A stretch of DNA of 64,000 nucleotides from CAWBVG01 sp963792175 (lineage in GTDB: Bacteria; Acidobacteriota; Vicinamibacteria; Vicinamibacterales; CAVVIG01), in contig CAWBVG010000008.1 in the NCBI GenBank assembly GCA_963792175.1, positions 62,001 through 126,000 on the forward strand. The letters are read 5' to 3'. Each line of letters begins with the position of its first letter. Within the stretch, counting starts at the first letter, position 1. Both the position numbers and the translations under genes were made by a program. Shown here in pieces: positions 36,651-46,152 of this stretch. Under the pieces are notes generated by a model, which saw only the letters and a program-made list of their open reading frames with translations, searched no databases and was not told the origin of the DNA.

Positions 36651-37413
36651 ATCGCGTGGATCTGCGCGACACCGTCAGTCAGGCTGGCCGGTCCCGGCTG
36701 CAGGATGTAGGTCGACTTGATTTCGTAGATGCGATCGTCGCGCACCGCGCGCACGTCCTGCCATCCCGGGCGTGAGCGGATTCTCTCCTTCCGAACCTTT
36801 TTGCCGCACCAGGACGCGAAGATCACCTCCGGGTCGCGGCGCGCGACCTCGGCGGGATCGACGATCCGATCTTTCGCGAGCGCCGCACCGGCCAGCTCCG
36901 GGAAAATCGGCGCGCCGCCGGCGATGCCGACGAGCTCTTCAACCCATCGGATGCCCGAGATCAGCGGCTCGTCCCACTCTTCGAAGAAGACGCGCGGCCG
37001 CGCCGGCAGACGCTGCCGCTTCGCGGCGGATGCGATCCAGATACGCGTTCCAGACGATCGGCCAGCACTTCAGCCTGTGGCTGACAGCCGACGAGGCCGC
37101 CGAGCATCCGGATCATCTGCAGAATTTCGGCGACCGTGCGCTGGTTGAAGGTGACGACCGTGAGGCCGCGCCGTACCAGTTCCGCCGCGAGTTCCGCCTG
37201 CAGATCGGAGAACGCCAGCACCAGATCCGGCTGAAGGGCCAGAATCTTGTCGAACCTGGCGTTGATGAACGCCGACACCTTCGGCTTCTGCCGCGCCTCC
37301 GGCGGCCGCACGGTATAGCCCGAGACGCCGACGACCCGGTCCCCCTGTCCGAGGAGGTAAAGGGTTTCGGTCGTCTCTTCCGTCAAACAGACGATTCGCT
37401 GCGGGTAACGCAT
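36635..37413 (-). CDS. Cobalamin/haem-type ABC substrate-binding protein (BtuF-like, frameshifted)
   Basis: It starts MRYPQRIVCLTEETTETLYL, then QGDRVVGVSGYTVRPPEARQ, LQPDLVLAFSDLQAELAAEL and TVAEILQMIRMLGG, which is the BtuF/FhuD fold (PF01497). After at least two indels the C-terminus appears at 36635-36826 (PGWQDVRAVRDDRIYEIKST, then ILQPGPASLTDGV). No signal peptide is visible, unusual for a periplasmic binder. It is the last gene of the B12 operon and overlaps the Dph6-like gene. Confidence 0.75.
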
Positions 37414-38056
37414 AAATCGGTGAACACGAAGCCGTCGCGCTCGACGGTGATCCCGGTTTCGATCGGCACCGGGTGCGCGAACATCGGGCCGTCATAGGCG
37501 CAGGTGTGAAACTCGCCGCGCTCCGCGCAGGGGTCCACGTCCGGCGGCAGCTCGGCGAGCAGCGCCGCGTCGAACTCGCGCCCCGCGAACGAACGATCCA
37601 GCACCTTCGGGTTGAGGCAGGTGATGCGCGCTCGCACGCCGGCCGCAATCATCTCGCGCGCGAGCGCCGACGTGTCGGCGCCAAACAGCGGGAACAACGG
37701 CGTCAAGCCGGTGCCGGCCAGGCGGTCTTCGCGATACCGCCTGACGTCCTCGAGGAAGAGATCCCCGAAGGCGATCTGGGTGAACCCTTCCGCCACCGCC
37801 CGCTCCACCGCGCCTCCATGGCGCGCTCGTACACGTCATTCGGACACGGCGACGGAATCGGAATCTGCCACAGCGGCAGCCCGAGCGCGCCGGCTTGCGC
37901 CTGCAGCACGTCGACACGCACCGCGTGCATGGCGACCCGCTGTGCCGCCTCGTTGATGGTCGTCAGCAGACCGCCGAGCTCGACACCCTGCTGCCGCAGC
38001 ACATGCACCGTCCAGGCGCTGTCCTTGCCGCTCGACCACGACATCAGCGTCTTCAT
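37383..38056 (-). CDS. Dph6-like PP-loop ATPase (frameshifted)
   Basis: An N-terminal PP-loop, TLMSWSSGKDSAWTVHVLRQ (SSGKDS in place of SGGKDS), is followed by NEAAQRVAMHAVRVDVLQAQ and LPLWQIPIPSPCPNDVYE. After an indel near 37800 comes the second part with AFGDLFLEDVRRYREDRL, LTPLFPLFGADTSALAREM and CAERGEFHTCAYDGPMF. This is the diphthine-ammonia-ligase/DUF71 family, but bacteria lack diphthamide. Operon position suggests work on cobalamin or a corrinoid side chain, which is inference. The start overlaps the btuF stop. Confidence 0.8.
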
Positions 38057-38914
38057 TTGAAGAGCTCTGGGTGCAGCGTCTTCGCCAGCCGCTCGGTGGC
38101 GAGCGACGACGCGCGGGCCGGGGACGACGAATTCCTCGCCTTGCAGCATGAAGACCTTGTGGTTCTTCACCGCGGGTATCGCCGGCAGCGCGTCCCACGC
38201 GCGCAGGTCCGCCGGTGCGGTCGCGTCGCCGCGGGCGTAGCGCAGCTCGATGATCACCTCAGGTGCGCGCGCCAGCACCAGCTCGGTGCTGAGCATGACC
38301 GATTGCTGCTTCACGTCCGCCAGGACGTTGGCGCCGCCGGCGGCTTCGACCATGTCGTGAAGGAAACCGACGCCGCCGCTCGCGTCGATGTTTCGCAGCG
38401 TGCCCGGCTCGCGCCCGAAGACGAGCAGCGTCTTCGGACGCGCGCTGCTCCCGGCGCGCGCGCGGATGTCGGCCAGCTGCCGCTCGATGCGATCGCGCGA
38501 GCGCGTTGCCAGCCGCTTCGACGCCGACGCGAGCGCCCAGCGAGCGGATGGTCTGGGTGATGTCGGCCAGGCCGCGGTGGACGTACGGGTAATAACGGCA
38601 CGTGCGCGCGCTCGAGCTGCTGCCGCAGGTCCGCCTGGGTGCCGTACAGAATCACCAGGTCGGGCCGCAACGCGAGGATCCGCTCCACGTTTGGATCGAG
38701 CAGGGCGCCGACCCGCGGCAGCCGATCGACCTCGGGCGGGAACCGGTCGTAGCTCCCGACGGCCGACCAGCCGATCGCCGGCGCCCATCGCGAACAGCAT
38801 CTCGGTGGTCGCGGGGATGATGGAGATGACGCGCGACGCGGCGGCTCGCGGTGCGGCTGACGCCGCCAGCAGCGCGCGTGACAGCCACGAAGACACGAAG
38901 ACACGAAAACGCAT
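38053..38914 (-). CDS. btuF: Cobalamin ABC substrate-binding protein BtuF (frameshifted)
   Basis: The signal peptide begins MRFRVFVSSWLSRALLAASA; its first codons come from a cacgaaga direct repeat. It continues RVISIIPATTEMLFAMGAGD, LLVFGREPGTLRNIDASGGV, GFLHDMVEAAGGANVLADVK and AIPAVKNHKVFMLQGEEFVV, ending LAKTLHPELFK. This is a periplasmic BtuF-type binder with the middle displaced by indels near 38520-38780. Its stop overlaps the Dph6-like start (ATGA). Confidence 0.8.
38886..38912. repeat. cacgaaga direct repeat inside btuF signal peptide
   Basis: Three tandem copies of an 8-nt word (cacgaaga, cacgaaga, cacgaaaa). On the minus strand they encode FRVFVSSW at the start of BtuF. It belongs with the other low-complexity elements of this window but has only one arm. 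Confidence 0.7.
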
Positions 38915-38985
38915 GCTCAGTGTGCAAGCGCCGTGCGTGGCTTGCGCCACGACCGCGCGCCTCGAAGCGATCCCGAACGCCGGCG

Positions 38986-40004
38986 TCAGCGCATTCGCCG
39001 AAACAGCAGCCATAGGAAAAACGGACCTCCCAGAAACGCGGTGATGGCGCCGACGGGCATGCCCGCCGGCGCCGAACGCCGTGCGCGCGATGACGTCGCA
39101 GATCACGAGAAACGCGCCGCCGAAGAGCGCCGCCGCCGGCAGCACCAGCCGGTGATCGGCGCCGACGATCAGCCGCACGATGTGCGGCACGATGATGCCG
39201 ACGAACGGAATCGGTCCGCCGAGCGAGACGGCGGATCCCGTCAACAGCGACGCGCTGACGAGCGCGACGCGCTCGGCCCTCCGCACGTCGACGCCGCGCG
39301 ACTCCGCCGCCTCGGCGCCGATGCTGACGAGGTCCAGCTCGCGCGGCAGCGTGCCGATCGCGACGCAGGCCGCCGCGATCGGCACCAGCGCGACGACGAT
39401 GTCCGTGTAGCTGCCGACATCCATGCGATCCCATCATCCAGCGGATGCTGCGGAACGTGTCGGTGTAGTCGCCGAGGACCTGGATGAACCGATTCAACGC
39501 GCCAAGGAACGCGCTGAGGGCGACGCCGGCCAGCAGCAGCACGGTGCTGGACGTGCCGCGGCGGCGCGCGATCGACATCGCGTAGACGATGCCGAGCGCA
39601 CCGGCGGCGCCGGCGAACGTCGCGACCGGCACGGCCGAGACGCCGAGCACCGCGGTGTCGATGTGGAACGTGATGACGACAACGGCGCCGAGCGTCGCGC
39701 CCGACGACACGCCGAGCGTGTCGGGAGACGCCAGCGGGTTTCGCAGGAACGCCTGGAACACGACGCCGGCAATCGCGAAGGCGCTGCCGACGAGCGCCGA
39801 CGCCAGGACGCGCGGCAGCCGTGCGACGAAGAACACCTGGGCGTCGACGTTGTCGGCGAAGGGAATCGTCCGATCGAACACCCGCGACAAGTGGATCGTC
39901 GTGCTGCCGATGAGCGGCGCCGTCAGGCAGACGGCGATGGTCAGCGCGCCGAAGCCGGCGACCGTGGCCAGCAGACGCCGGCGGAGATCACTGGGCGCGG
40001 CCAA
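38986..40004 (-). CDS. btuC: Cobalamin ABC permease BtuC (FecCD family, frameshifted)
   Basis: About 338 residues with multiple helices. Landmarks are VARLPRVLASALVGSAFAIA, VFQAFLRNPLASPDTLGVSS, LLLAGVALSAFLGALNRFIQ, GPIPFVGIIVPHIVRLIVGA and DHRLVLPAAALFGGAFLVIC; the family ending GGPFFLWLLFRRMR is in another frame. Two indels (near 39425 and 39065) break it. It forms the inner-membrane channel with BtuD. The start overlaps the end of btuD. Confidence 0.88.
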
Positions 40005-40787
40005 GCGGCACCACGGTCAGGTGTCCGGCGCGGGGATGCGTCGTGACGTCGGCGATCGACACCGTACAGATCGCGAACGTGGGCCGGCGTCAGCACGGCG
40101 TCGGTCGGCCCCTGCGCGATGACGCGTCCGTCCTTCAGCAGCACCAGCTCCGTGCACAGCGTCGCCGCCAGGTTCAAGTCGTGCGTCGACACGACCATCG
40201 TCGTCCCGCGGTCGCGGTTCAGGCGCGAGAGCAGCGCCGCGATCTCGAACTGAAAGCCGAGGTCGAGCGAGGCGGTCGGCTCGTCGAGCAGCAGCACGTC
40301 GGACGCCTGAGCCAGCGCGCCGGCGATCACGACACGCTGTTTCTCGCCGCCGCTGAGCGCGGCGAAGCGGCGATCCTCGAAGCCCGCGGTGCCGGTGTCG
40401 GCCATCGCGCGCCGCGCGATCGCCAGGTCGCTCGCGCCTTCGAGCTCGAACGCGCCGAGGTGAGGGTAGCGGCCCATCATCACGATCTCGAGCGCCGAAT
40501 AGTCGAACGCGCTGTGCGTTTCCTGAGGCACGACGGCGATCCGCCGCGCCAGATCGCGCCGCGACATCCCGGCGATCGTCTGTCCGTCGAGGAGCACGCG
40601 CCCGCGATCGGGGATCAGCGTTCCGGACAACAGTCGAAGCAGCGTCGTCTTCCCCGAGCCGTTCGGTCCGAGCAGACCGACGATCGGCGCCGCGCGAGAC
40701 GCTCAGCGACACGCCGTCGACGACCGACCGCGCGCGGTTGTCGTACGCGAACGACACCTGCTCGACGGCCAGGGTGTCATTCACCAT
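39988..40787 (-). CDS. btuD: Cobalamin ABC transporter ATPase BtuD (frameshifted)
   Basis: An N-terminal strand (TLAVEQVSFAYDNRARSVVD) leads to Walker A, LLGPNGSGKTTLLRLLSGTL, reached after removing one base near 40690. Q-loop VVPQETHSAFDYSALEIV, signature ALSGGEKQRVVIAGALAQ, Walker B VLLLDEPTASLDLGFQ and switch STHDLNLAATLC follow. A second indel near 40060 affects the tail. It energises BtuC and sits between the second Dph6-like gene and btuC with overlaps at both ends. Confidence 0.9.
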
Positions 40788-41497
40788 GCAGTTTTTGCAA
40801 CCTGTCCGGCCCCGACCCGTTGCACCCCGGTGTCAGACCCGGGTCTGACCCCGACACGGTGACGTCGAGCGCCCAGCAGCCGGATCGCGAGACCTGCTCG
40901 CCGAACTCGAGGCGCAACGGCTCGCGAAACAGCGGGCTGTTGGTGACGACGGTGTGATACTCGCCGTTCTCGCCGCACGGATCGACGGCGAGTCGATCGA
41001 ACTCGCCGAGCATGTCGATCGACAGCGTTCGCCCGAGCCAGCTTCGGTCGAGCCGCTCGGCGCGCGACGTCACGATGACCGCCTCGGCGCCCGACGCGAC
41101 CCACTCGAGGAACAGATCGCGCGTCGATGCACCAAACAGCGGCTCCACCGCGGTGAGGCCCCGCGGTGCGCAGATGTTCTCGGCCCACTGGCGATGTTCG
41201 GGGAACAGGATGTCGCCGAACACCACGTGCGTGACGCCGTCTGCCGCCACGTCGTCGAGGGCGGCCGCGAACGCCGCGTCGTAGGTCGGCCAGGTGCAGC
41301 GGCTGGTGACCTGCCGCAATCCCAGCCGCTCCGCCTGCGCCGCGACGACGTCCGGGCGCAAGCCCGTGCGAACGGCTGCGCGCACCCTCTTCGTCGAACA
41401 TCGTGATCATCGCCACGACCTCGAAGAGCGGAGCCGCGCGGTGAAGCGCCGCGCAGCTGTCTTTCCCGCCGCTCCACGAGATCGCGGCGCGCGGCAA
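40777..41497 (-). CDS. Second Dph6-like PP-loop ATPase (frameshifted)
   Basis: It starts at TTG overlapping the btuB end and gives PRAAISWSGGKDSCAALHRA (PP-loop SGGKDS). After an indel near 41385 come VVAAQAERLGLRQVTSRCTW, THVVFGDILFPEHRQWAENI, LTAVEPLFGASTRDLFLEWV and CGENGEYHTVVTNSPLF. It is paralogous to the gene at 37383-38056. Its last 25 residues are encoded by a sequence holding an 18-bp palindrome and look added. A cobalamin-related role is inferred from the operon. Confidence 0.82.
40832..40849. repeat. 18-bp perfect palindrome in Dph6-like gene end
   Basis: gtcagacccgggtctgac is fully self-complementary and is flanked by tgcaccccggt and ccccgacacgg. It encodes SDPGLTP near the C-terminus of the Dph6-like protein. 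I recall similar gtctgacccc sequences as dispersed repeats in other bacteria, but have not checked this. Confidence 0.7.
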
Positions 41498-41498
41498 C

Positions 41499-43941
41499 TC
41501 AGTTGCCTCCGACGCGGACCGTCATTCCGGCGCGCACCGCGCGCGGCAGCGCCGGGAACCCCGCCACCGCCGCGAACTTCGCGTCGAACGCATTCTCCAG
41601 GACGACGTAGGCGCGAAGCCGTGGATGGATCTGGTAGGAGCCATGCACGTCGAACTTCTGGTAGGCCGGATCCATATCCTGGTTCGGCAGCAGCATCGAA
41701 TAACCGAAGAACGGATCGCTCAGAAGGGTGCTGTCGTCCTGCGTGCCGACGAAATAGCCGGCGAGCGAGACCAGCGTCTTTCGCGCCGCGTACGAGACCA
41801 CCACGCTTCCGGAATTCGCCGGGCGCCGGAACGGCCGGTTGCCGACGAGCGGCGCGTACTGACCGATCTTGATCGCGGGAAACGCGGGATTGACCGCCGG
41901 CGTCAGCACGCCGCTGCTGAACGACTTCGTCACCTCGGCGTCGAGGTGCATATACGGACGCGAGCGCCCTGATCGGGCCGATGCGCGCCTCGCCCGACAG
42001 TTCGACGCCGCGCGACGTGTTGGACTGGGAGTTCAGGTAGGCGCCGAACGACGCCGCCGCCGCGGCCGCGGGCGGCACGCCGAGCTGCGGCAGGACGCCT
42101 TTGTTCACGTACTCGATCAGATTGTCGAACGCGTTGTCGAAGTAGGCGAGCCGGACCCGTCCGCGGCCGCCGGCCAGCCCCTGCTCCATGCCGACGTCGA
42201 CGTTCCGGCTTCGCTCCGGACCAATCGGCTCGAGCGCGAGCGTTGTCGCGGTGGCGGGAGGCACGAGCGCGAACAGCGATGACAGTTCCTGATCGAGGCT
42301 CGGTTCCTTGATGCCTTTGCCGGCGTTGAAGGTGACCTTGGTGTCGCCGAACGCGTCGTTGGCGGATGGCTGCCGCAGATACGCGGCGACCGACACGCGC
42401 GGCGTCCACGCGCCGCCGAAGATGTCGTTGTCGTCGAAGCCGAGGCCGCCGTTGACGTAGAGGTGTCCGCGCATCTGCGCGCGCGCCTCGACGAACGCGC
42501 CGGCAGTTGGTGCGCGCCGTCTTCGACAGCCGAGCCGGATGCGCCGTGCTCGTTCTCGACGCGCACGCCGCCCGTGAGATCCAGCGCCGGCGTGACGCGG
42601 AAGATGGTTTCGCCATACAACAACCGCCGCGTGACGGTGGAATCGAATGTCGAGGGATAGGTCGCCGCCGTAGTCGAGAATCGCCCGGCCCGTCACGCTG
42701 TAGCCATTGCCGCCGGTGATCGTCGTGACGTCGCCGAGATAGTTGGCGAACGCCGATGGATCCGAACGCAATCCGGTCGGCGACGGGTTCACGTAGTGAA
42801 AGTGCTGATCGGCGACGCTGAACCGGACGCGTGCTCGTCCACCGCGGCGAGAGCTGCGACTCGGCGGCAATCGACGCATAGGTCGTCGTCCGCGTCTGCG
42901 ACGAATCGTCGGCGATGCCGAAGTAGTCGAACGCGTTCGGGCTGCCGTAGCTCGAGTCGATGTGGCGGACCGTGCCGCTGACGCTGGTCGTCGTGCCGAG
43001 CGATGACGCCGACCCGGCTGGCGAACGTGTTGTTCCGATACGCGTTGTTCGGCACGCTGTTGTCGGTCTGCAGGTGCGAGAACGCGGCGAAGTAGTCGAA
43101 GCGCGTCGATCGCCGCCGCCGAGCGACGCGTCGCCGCGCGAGGTGCCGAGGTTGCCGCCGTCGAGCGAGAGCGTCGCTTCCGGAACGCGCGACGCGCCGC
43201 GGCGCGTCGTGATGTTGATGACGCCGGTCAGCGCGTCGCTGCCGTACATCACGCTGTTCGAGCCGCGCAGCACCTCGACCCGTTCGACGCCCGTCGCCGC
43301 GAGATCAGAGAAGTCGAAGGCGCCGCCGATGTCGTTGGCCGGCACGCCGTCGATCAGCACCTTGGTGAAGTTGGAGGCGCCTCCGCGGACGAACAGCGAC
43401 GTCGTGCCGCCGCGCGCGCCGGTCTGGACGACTTCGACGCCCGGCACGGTCCGCAGCGGCTCGAGCAGATCCGTGTTGCCAAGCGCGTCGAGCAGCGCTG
43501 GCATCGAGCACCGTCACCGAGGCGCCGACCTGGGATTGCGGCACTTCGCGCCGCGGTCGCCGTGACGACCACATGCTGCTCCAGCGTTCCGACGCGCAGT
43601 GCCACCTGAACCGTCGCGCGGCCGCCGGCGCCGACGAACACCGGGTCCGAGCGCTGCGGCTCGAAATCCGGCCGCGGTCACATCGACCTGATAGCGGCCT
43701 TCCGTCAGACCCTCGAACGACGAACGCCGCCGCGCGCGTCGCTCGTGCCGGCGGCGACGCGCTCTCCGTTGCGGTCAGCGTCACCGTGGCGGCGGATACC
43801 GGACCGCCGAGCTGATCGACGATCGTCGCCGTGCAGGGACGCATCCGCCGCGGCAGCCTGGCGTGAAAGCGCAGCGATGAAGAGGAACGCGAGTGCGAGA
43901 CGGCAGGCCGCAGCCAGCCGCCAGAGGCGGGACGAATCCAT
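41499..43941 (-). CDS. btuB: TonB-dependent cobalamin receptor BtuB (many frameshifts)
   Basis: A signal peptide (RLALAFLFIAALSRQAAAAD) is followed by a carboxypeptidase-regulatory-like domain (DQLGGPVSAATVTLTATESA), then the plug (VPGVEVVQTGARGGTTSLFV, NFTKVLIDGVPANDIGGAFD, VERVEVLRGSNSVMYGSDAL). The barrel ends LENAFDAKFAAVAGFPALPR, AGMTVRVGGN. At least six indels occur. The cobalamin assignment rests on the riboswitch directly upstream and the btuDCF genes downstream. Confidence 0.88.
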
Positions 43942-43984
43942 GAGTCTCCTTCCGGCGTCTGTCGCGCCGAAGAAAGGACGCCCC

Positions 43985-44200
43985 CGGTAGGCCAGGTTTC
44001 CTGACTCGCGGATCGCCGCTTCACGTCTGTCTTCCCAGGCGCCTTCACGCGTCTTCGACGCGCTTCGGCGACCCAGTGACATCTGCGACGTGTCGCTAGC
44101 CGCTTACAGTGGCGGGACCGTGTGGGCTTCGCACCCACTTCGCGTGGCCGCCGGGGCGAACGTCAAATTGTCTGCCACGCCTGGCACTTTGCCAGACGTA
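43985..44200 (-). ncRNA. Cobalamin (B12) riboswitch
   Basis: On the minus strand the leader contains gtgggtgcgaagcccac, then cccgccactgtaagcgg, and the B12 box gagtcaggaaacctggcc (about 43990-44007), the conserved core elements of this riboswitch class. A flanking hairpin (gtctggc with gccagac) closes it. It lies 44 bp before the btuB start, so cobalamin binding would lower expression of the whole uptake operon. Ends are approximate. Confidence 0.93.
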
Positions 44201-44207
44201 CGGCGGA

Positions 44208-44213
44208 GTATAG
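44208..44213 (-). promoter_or_regulatory. -10 candidate for the B12 operon
   Basis: TATACT on the minus strand lies just upstream of the riboswitch 5' end. No good -35 hexamer is found at the expected distance. The rest of 44214-44308, up to yjbQ on the other strand, shows no gene. Confidence 0.4.
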
Positions 44214-44308
44214 CAGGGTTGCCTGAACCCGTTGTTTTCTCGTAACATTGGGTGCTCGTGTCCGAAAGCGGGACGCGGACAAATCCACGCACAGACCGAG
44301 AGGACTGA

Positions 44309-44812
44309 ATGAGCAAGAGTTCGACCGTGACTGTCCGCGAGAAGCCTGTCGAGCAGGTGGCATCGGCGACGGTCGGCGGCCTGACGATTCACGGCGAAAC
44401 CTTGGTCGTCCAGACCGAGCAGCGCATCGAGCTCGTCGACCTCACCAAGACCGTGATGGAGTTCGTCCGGAAATTCAACATGCGCGAAGGTTTCGTCAGC
44501 CTCTGGTCGATGCATACGACCTGCGCGCTGTTCATCAACGAATTCCAGGTGGCGCTGCTCACCGACATCAAGCGCTTCCTCGAACAGATGGTCGCGCGCG
44601 ACGCCGAGTGGATGCACAACGACCCCGAGCATTCGGACTGCGACCGGATGAACGCCGATTCGCACCTCCGCGCGCTGCTCCTCGGCCACAACCTCACGCT
44701 CCAGGTCAGCGGCGGGGAAGTCGTGCTGGGCCAATGGCAGCGGATTCTGATGGCGGAGCTCGACGGCCCGCGGGCACGATCCCTCCGGATACAGATATTC
44801 GGAATTTCCTGA
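44309..44812 (+). CDS. yjbQ: YjbQ/UPF0047 family protein
   Basis: A 167-residue protein. The family core is visible as GFVSLWSMHTTCALFINEFQ, DSHLRALLLGHNLTLQVSGG and VLGQWQRILMAELDGPRARS. The paired His residues are conserved. Homologues have weak thiamine-phosphate-synthase activity, but the physiological role is not settled. It diverges from the B12 operon and is intact. Confidence 0.9.
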   Translation: MSKSSTVTVREKPVEQVASATVGGLTIHGETLVVQTEQRIELVDLTKTVMEFVRKFNMREGFVSLWSMHTTCALFINEFQVALLTDIKRFLEQMVARDAEWMHNDPEHSDCDRMNADSHLRALLLGHNLTLQVSGGEVVLGQWQRILMAELDGPRARSLRIQIFGIS

Positions 44813-44845
44813 CGCGCGCGATCGGTCATTGGATACGCGCGATCG

Positions 44846-44910
44846 GGTAATTGGATAATTGGGTAATCTGGTAATTGCCATTACCCAATTTCCAAATTAC
44901 CCAATTACCA
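44846..44910. repeat. Near-perfect hairpin of gggtaatt words
   Basis: Left arm (44846-44876) has four variants of gggtaatt. Right arm (44880-44910) is the complementary attaccca series. The loop is only about three bases. A short direct repeat (ggatacgcgcgatcgg, near 44831) precedes it. The right arm runs into the start of mqnE. Confidence 0.88.
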
Positions 44911-46027
44911 GATGCTCCAGCTCCCGCCTCGCGTTCTGCCGCCGGCCTTCAAGACATCCACGATAAGCTCGAGGCGCGCGAGCGCCTGACTCTCGCGGAC
45001 GGTGTCCGGCTGTTCGACTGCCCGGATCTCCTGGCCGTCGGCTGGCTGGCAAACCTCGAGCGCGAACGCCGTCACGCCGGCCGGACCTTCTACAACTTCA
45101 ACATCCGCCTCGAGGCGACCAACGTCTGCGTCGCGAGCTGTCTGTTCTGCTCGTTCGCCCGCCTCAAGCCGGGCGATACCGGCGCGTACACGATGACGCT
45201 CGAGGAAGTCTGGGACAAGCTGCGGACGCGCGCCCACCAGCCGCTGACCGAAATCCACGTCGTCAACGGCCTGCATCCGGACCTGCCGTTCGACTACTAC
45301 ACGGAGCTGCTGCGCGGGTTCAAGCGGATCCGCCCGGACATCCACCTGAAATGCTTCACGGCGGTCGAGATCGCGTTTTTCGCGGACTTGTACGGCAAGA
45401 GCGACGAACAGGTGCTGCGGGAGCTGATGGCGGCGGGACTCGACTCGCTGCCCGGCGGCGGCGCGGAAATCTTCGCCGCCCGCGTGCGCAAGAAGATCGC
45501 CAACGACGTGAACAAGTGCGACGCGGATCGCTACCTGTCGATCCATCGCCTCGCGCATCGCCTGGGCATGCGGACCAACGTGACGATGCTCTACGGGCAC
45601 CATCGAGACGGCTGAAGAGCGGGTCGACCACATGCTGCGCGCGCGGGCGCTACAGGACGAGACCGGCGGCTTTCAGGCGTTCATCCCGCTGGCGTTTCAT
45701 CCCGACAACAACCAGATGCGCAAGCTGCCCGCGCCGAGCGCGGCCGACACGCTGCGGGTCCATGCGGTGGCGCGTCTGATGTGCGACAACATCGATCACG
45801 TGAAGGCGTTCTGGATTGCGACCGGCGTCGAGATCGCGCAGACGGCGCTGTGGTTCGGCGCGGACGATCTCGACGGCACGGTGCAGGAAGAGAAGATCTA
45901 CCACATGGCCGGATCGCCGACGCCGACAGCGATGACCACGCGGCAAATCGAGCGGCTGATCCGGGCAGCCGGCCGCGAGCCCGTCGAGCGCGACACGCTG
46001 TACAACGTCGTCGCGCGAGCCAGCTGA
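44875..46027 (+). CDS. mqnE: Aminofutalosine synthase MqnE (radical SAM, frameshifted)
   Basis: LEARERLTLADGVRLFDCPD is followed by the cluster motif ATNVCVASCLFCSFARLKPG (Cx3Cx2C), IHVVNGLHPDLPFDYYTELL, LKCFTAVEIAFFADLYGKSD and LDSLPGGGAEIFAARVR. After one extra base near 45600 it resumes ETAEERVDHMLRARALQDET and ends YNVVARAS. It joins adenosine to the chorismate-derived precursor in the futalosine pathway. No ATG starts the frame; the first codons (TTG, then LPNFQITQLP) come from the hairpin repeat, so the true start is uncertain. Confidence 0.9.
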
Positions 46028-46099
46028 ACGGGGCGTTGGCTCCTTCAGGTCTGGGGGCGTCGGCTGGGAATTTGCGCCGGTTCGCCGGGTGTTATAGTT

Positions 46100-46140
46100 A
46101 AAAAGCCAAGTACCCGCAGGTTGAAAGGGCTTGGCTTTTT
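46100..46140 (+). terminator. Rho-independent terminator after mqnE
   Basis: aaaaagccaag (46100-46110) pairs with cttggcttttt (46130-46140) around a 19-base loop, giving an 11-bp stem ending in five T. It lies between mqnE and nadA. A TATAGT hexamer just before it could also make it a leader hairpin of nadA. No gene lies in 46028-46099. Confidence 0.7.
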
Positions 46141-46152
46141 CGCACCCGGAGA

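Noticed and set aside
37383..38056. Diphthamide synthesis gene
   Set aside because: The fold is Dph6-like, but diphthamide is not made in bacteria, so that product name was not used.
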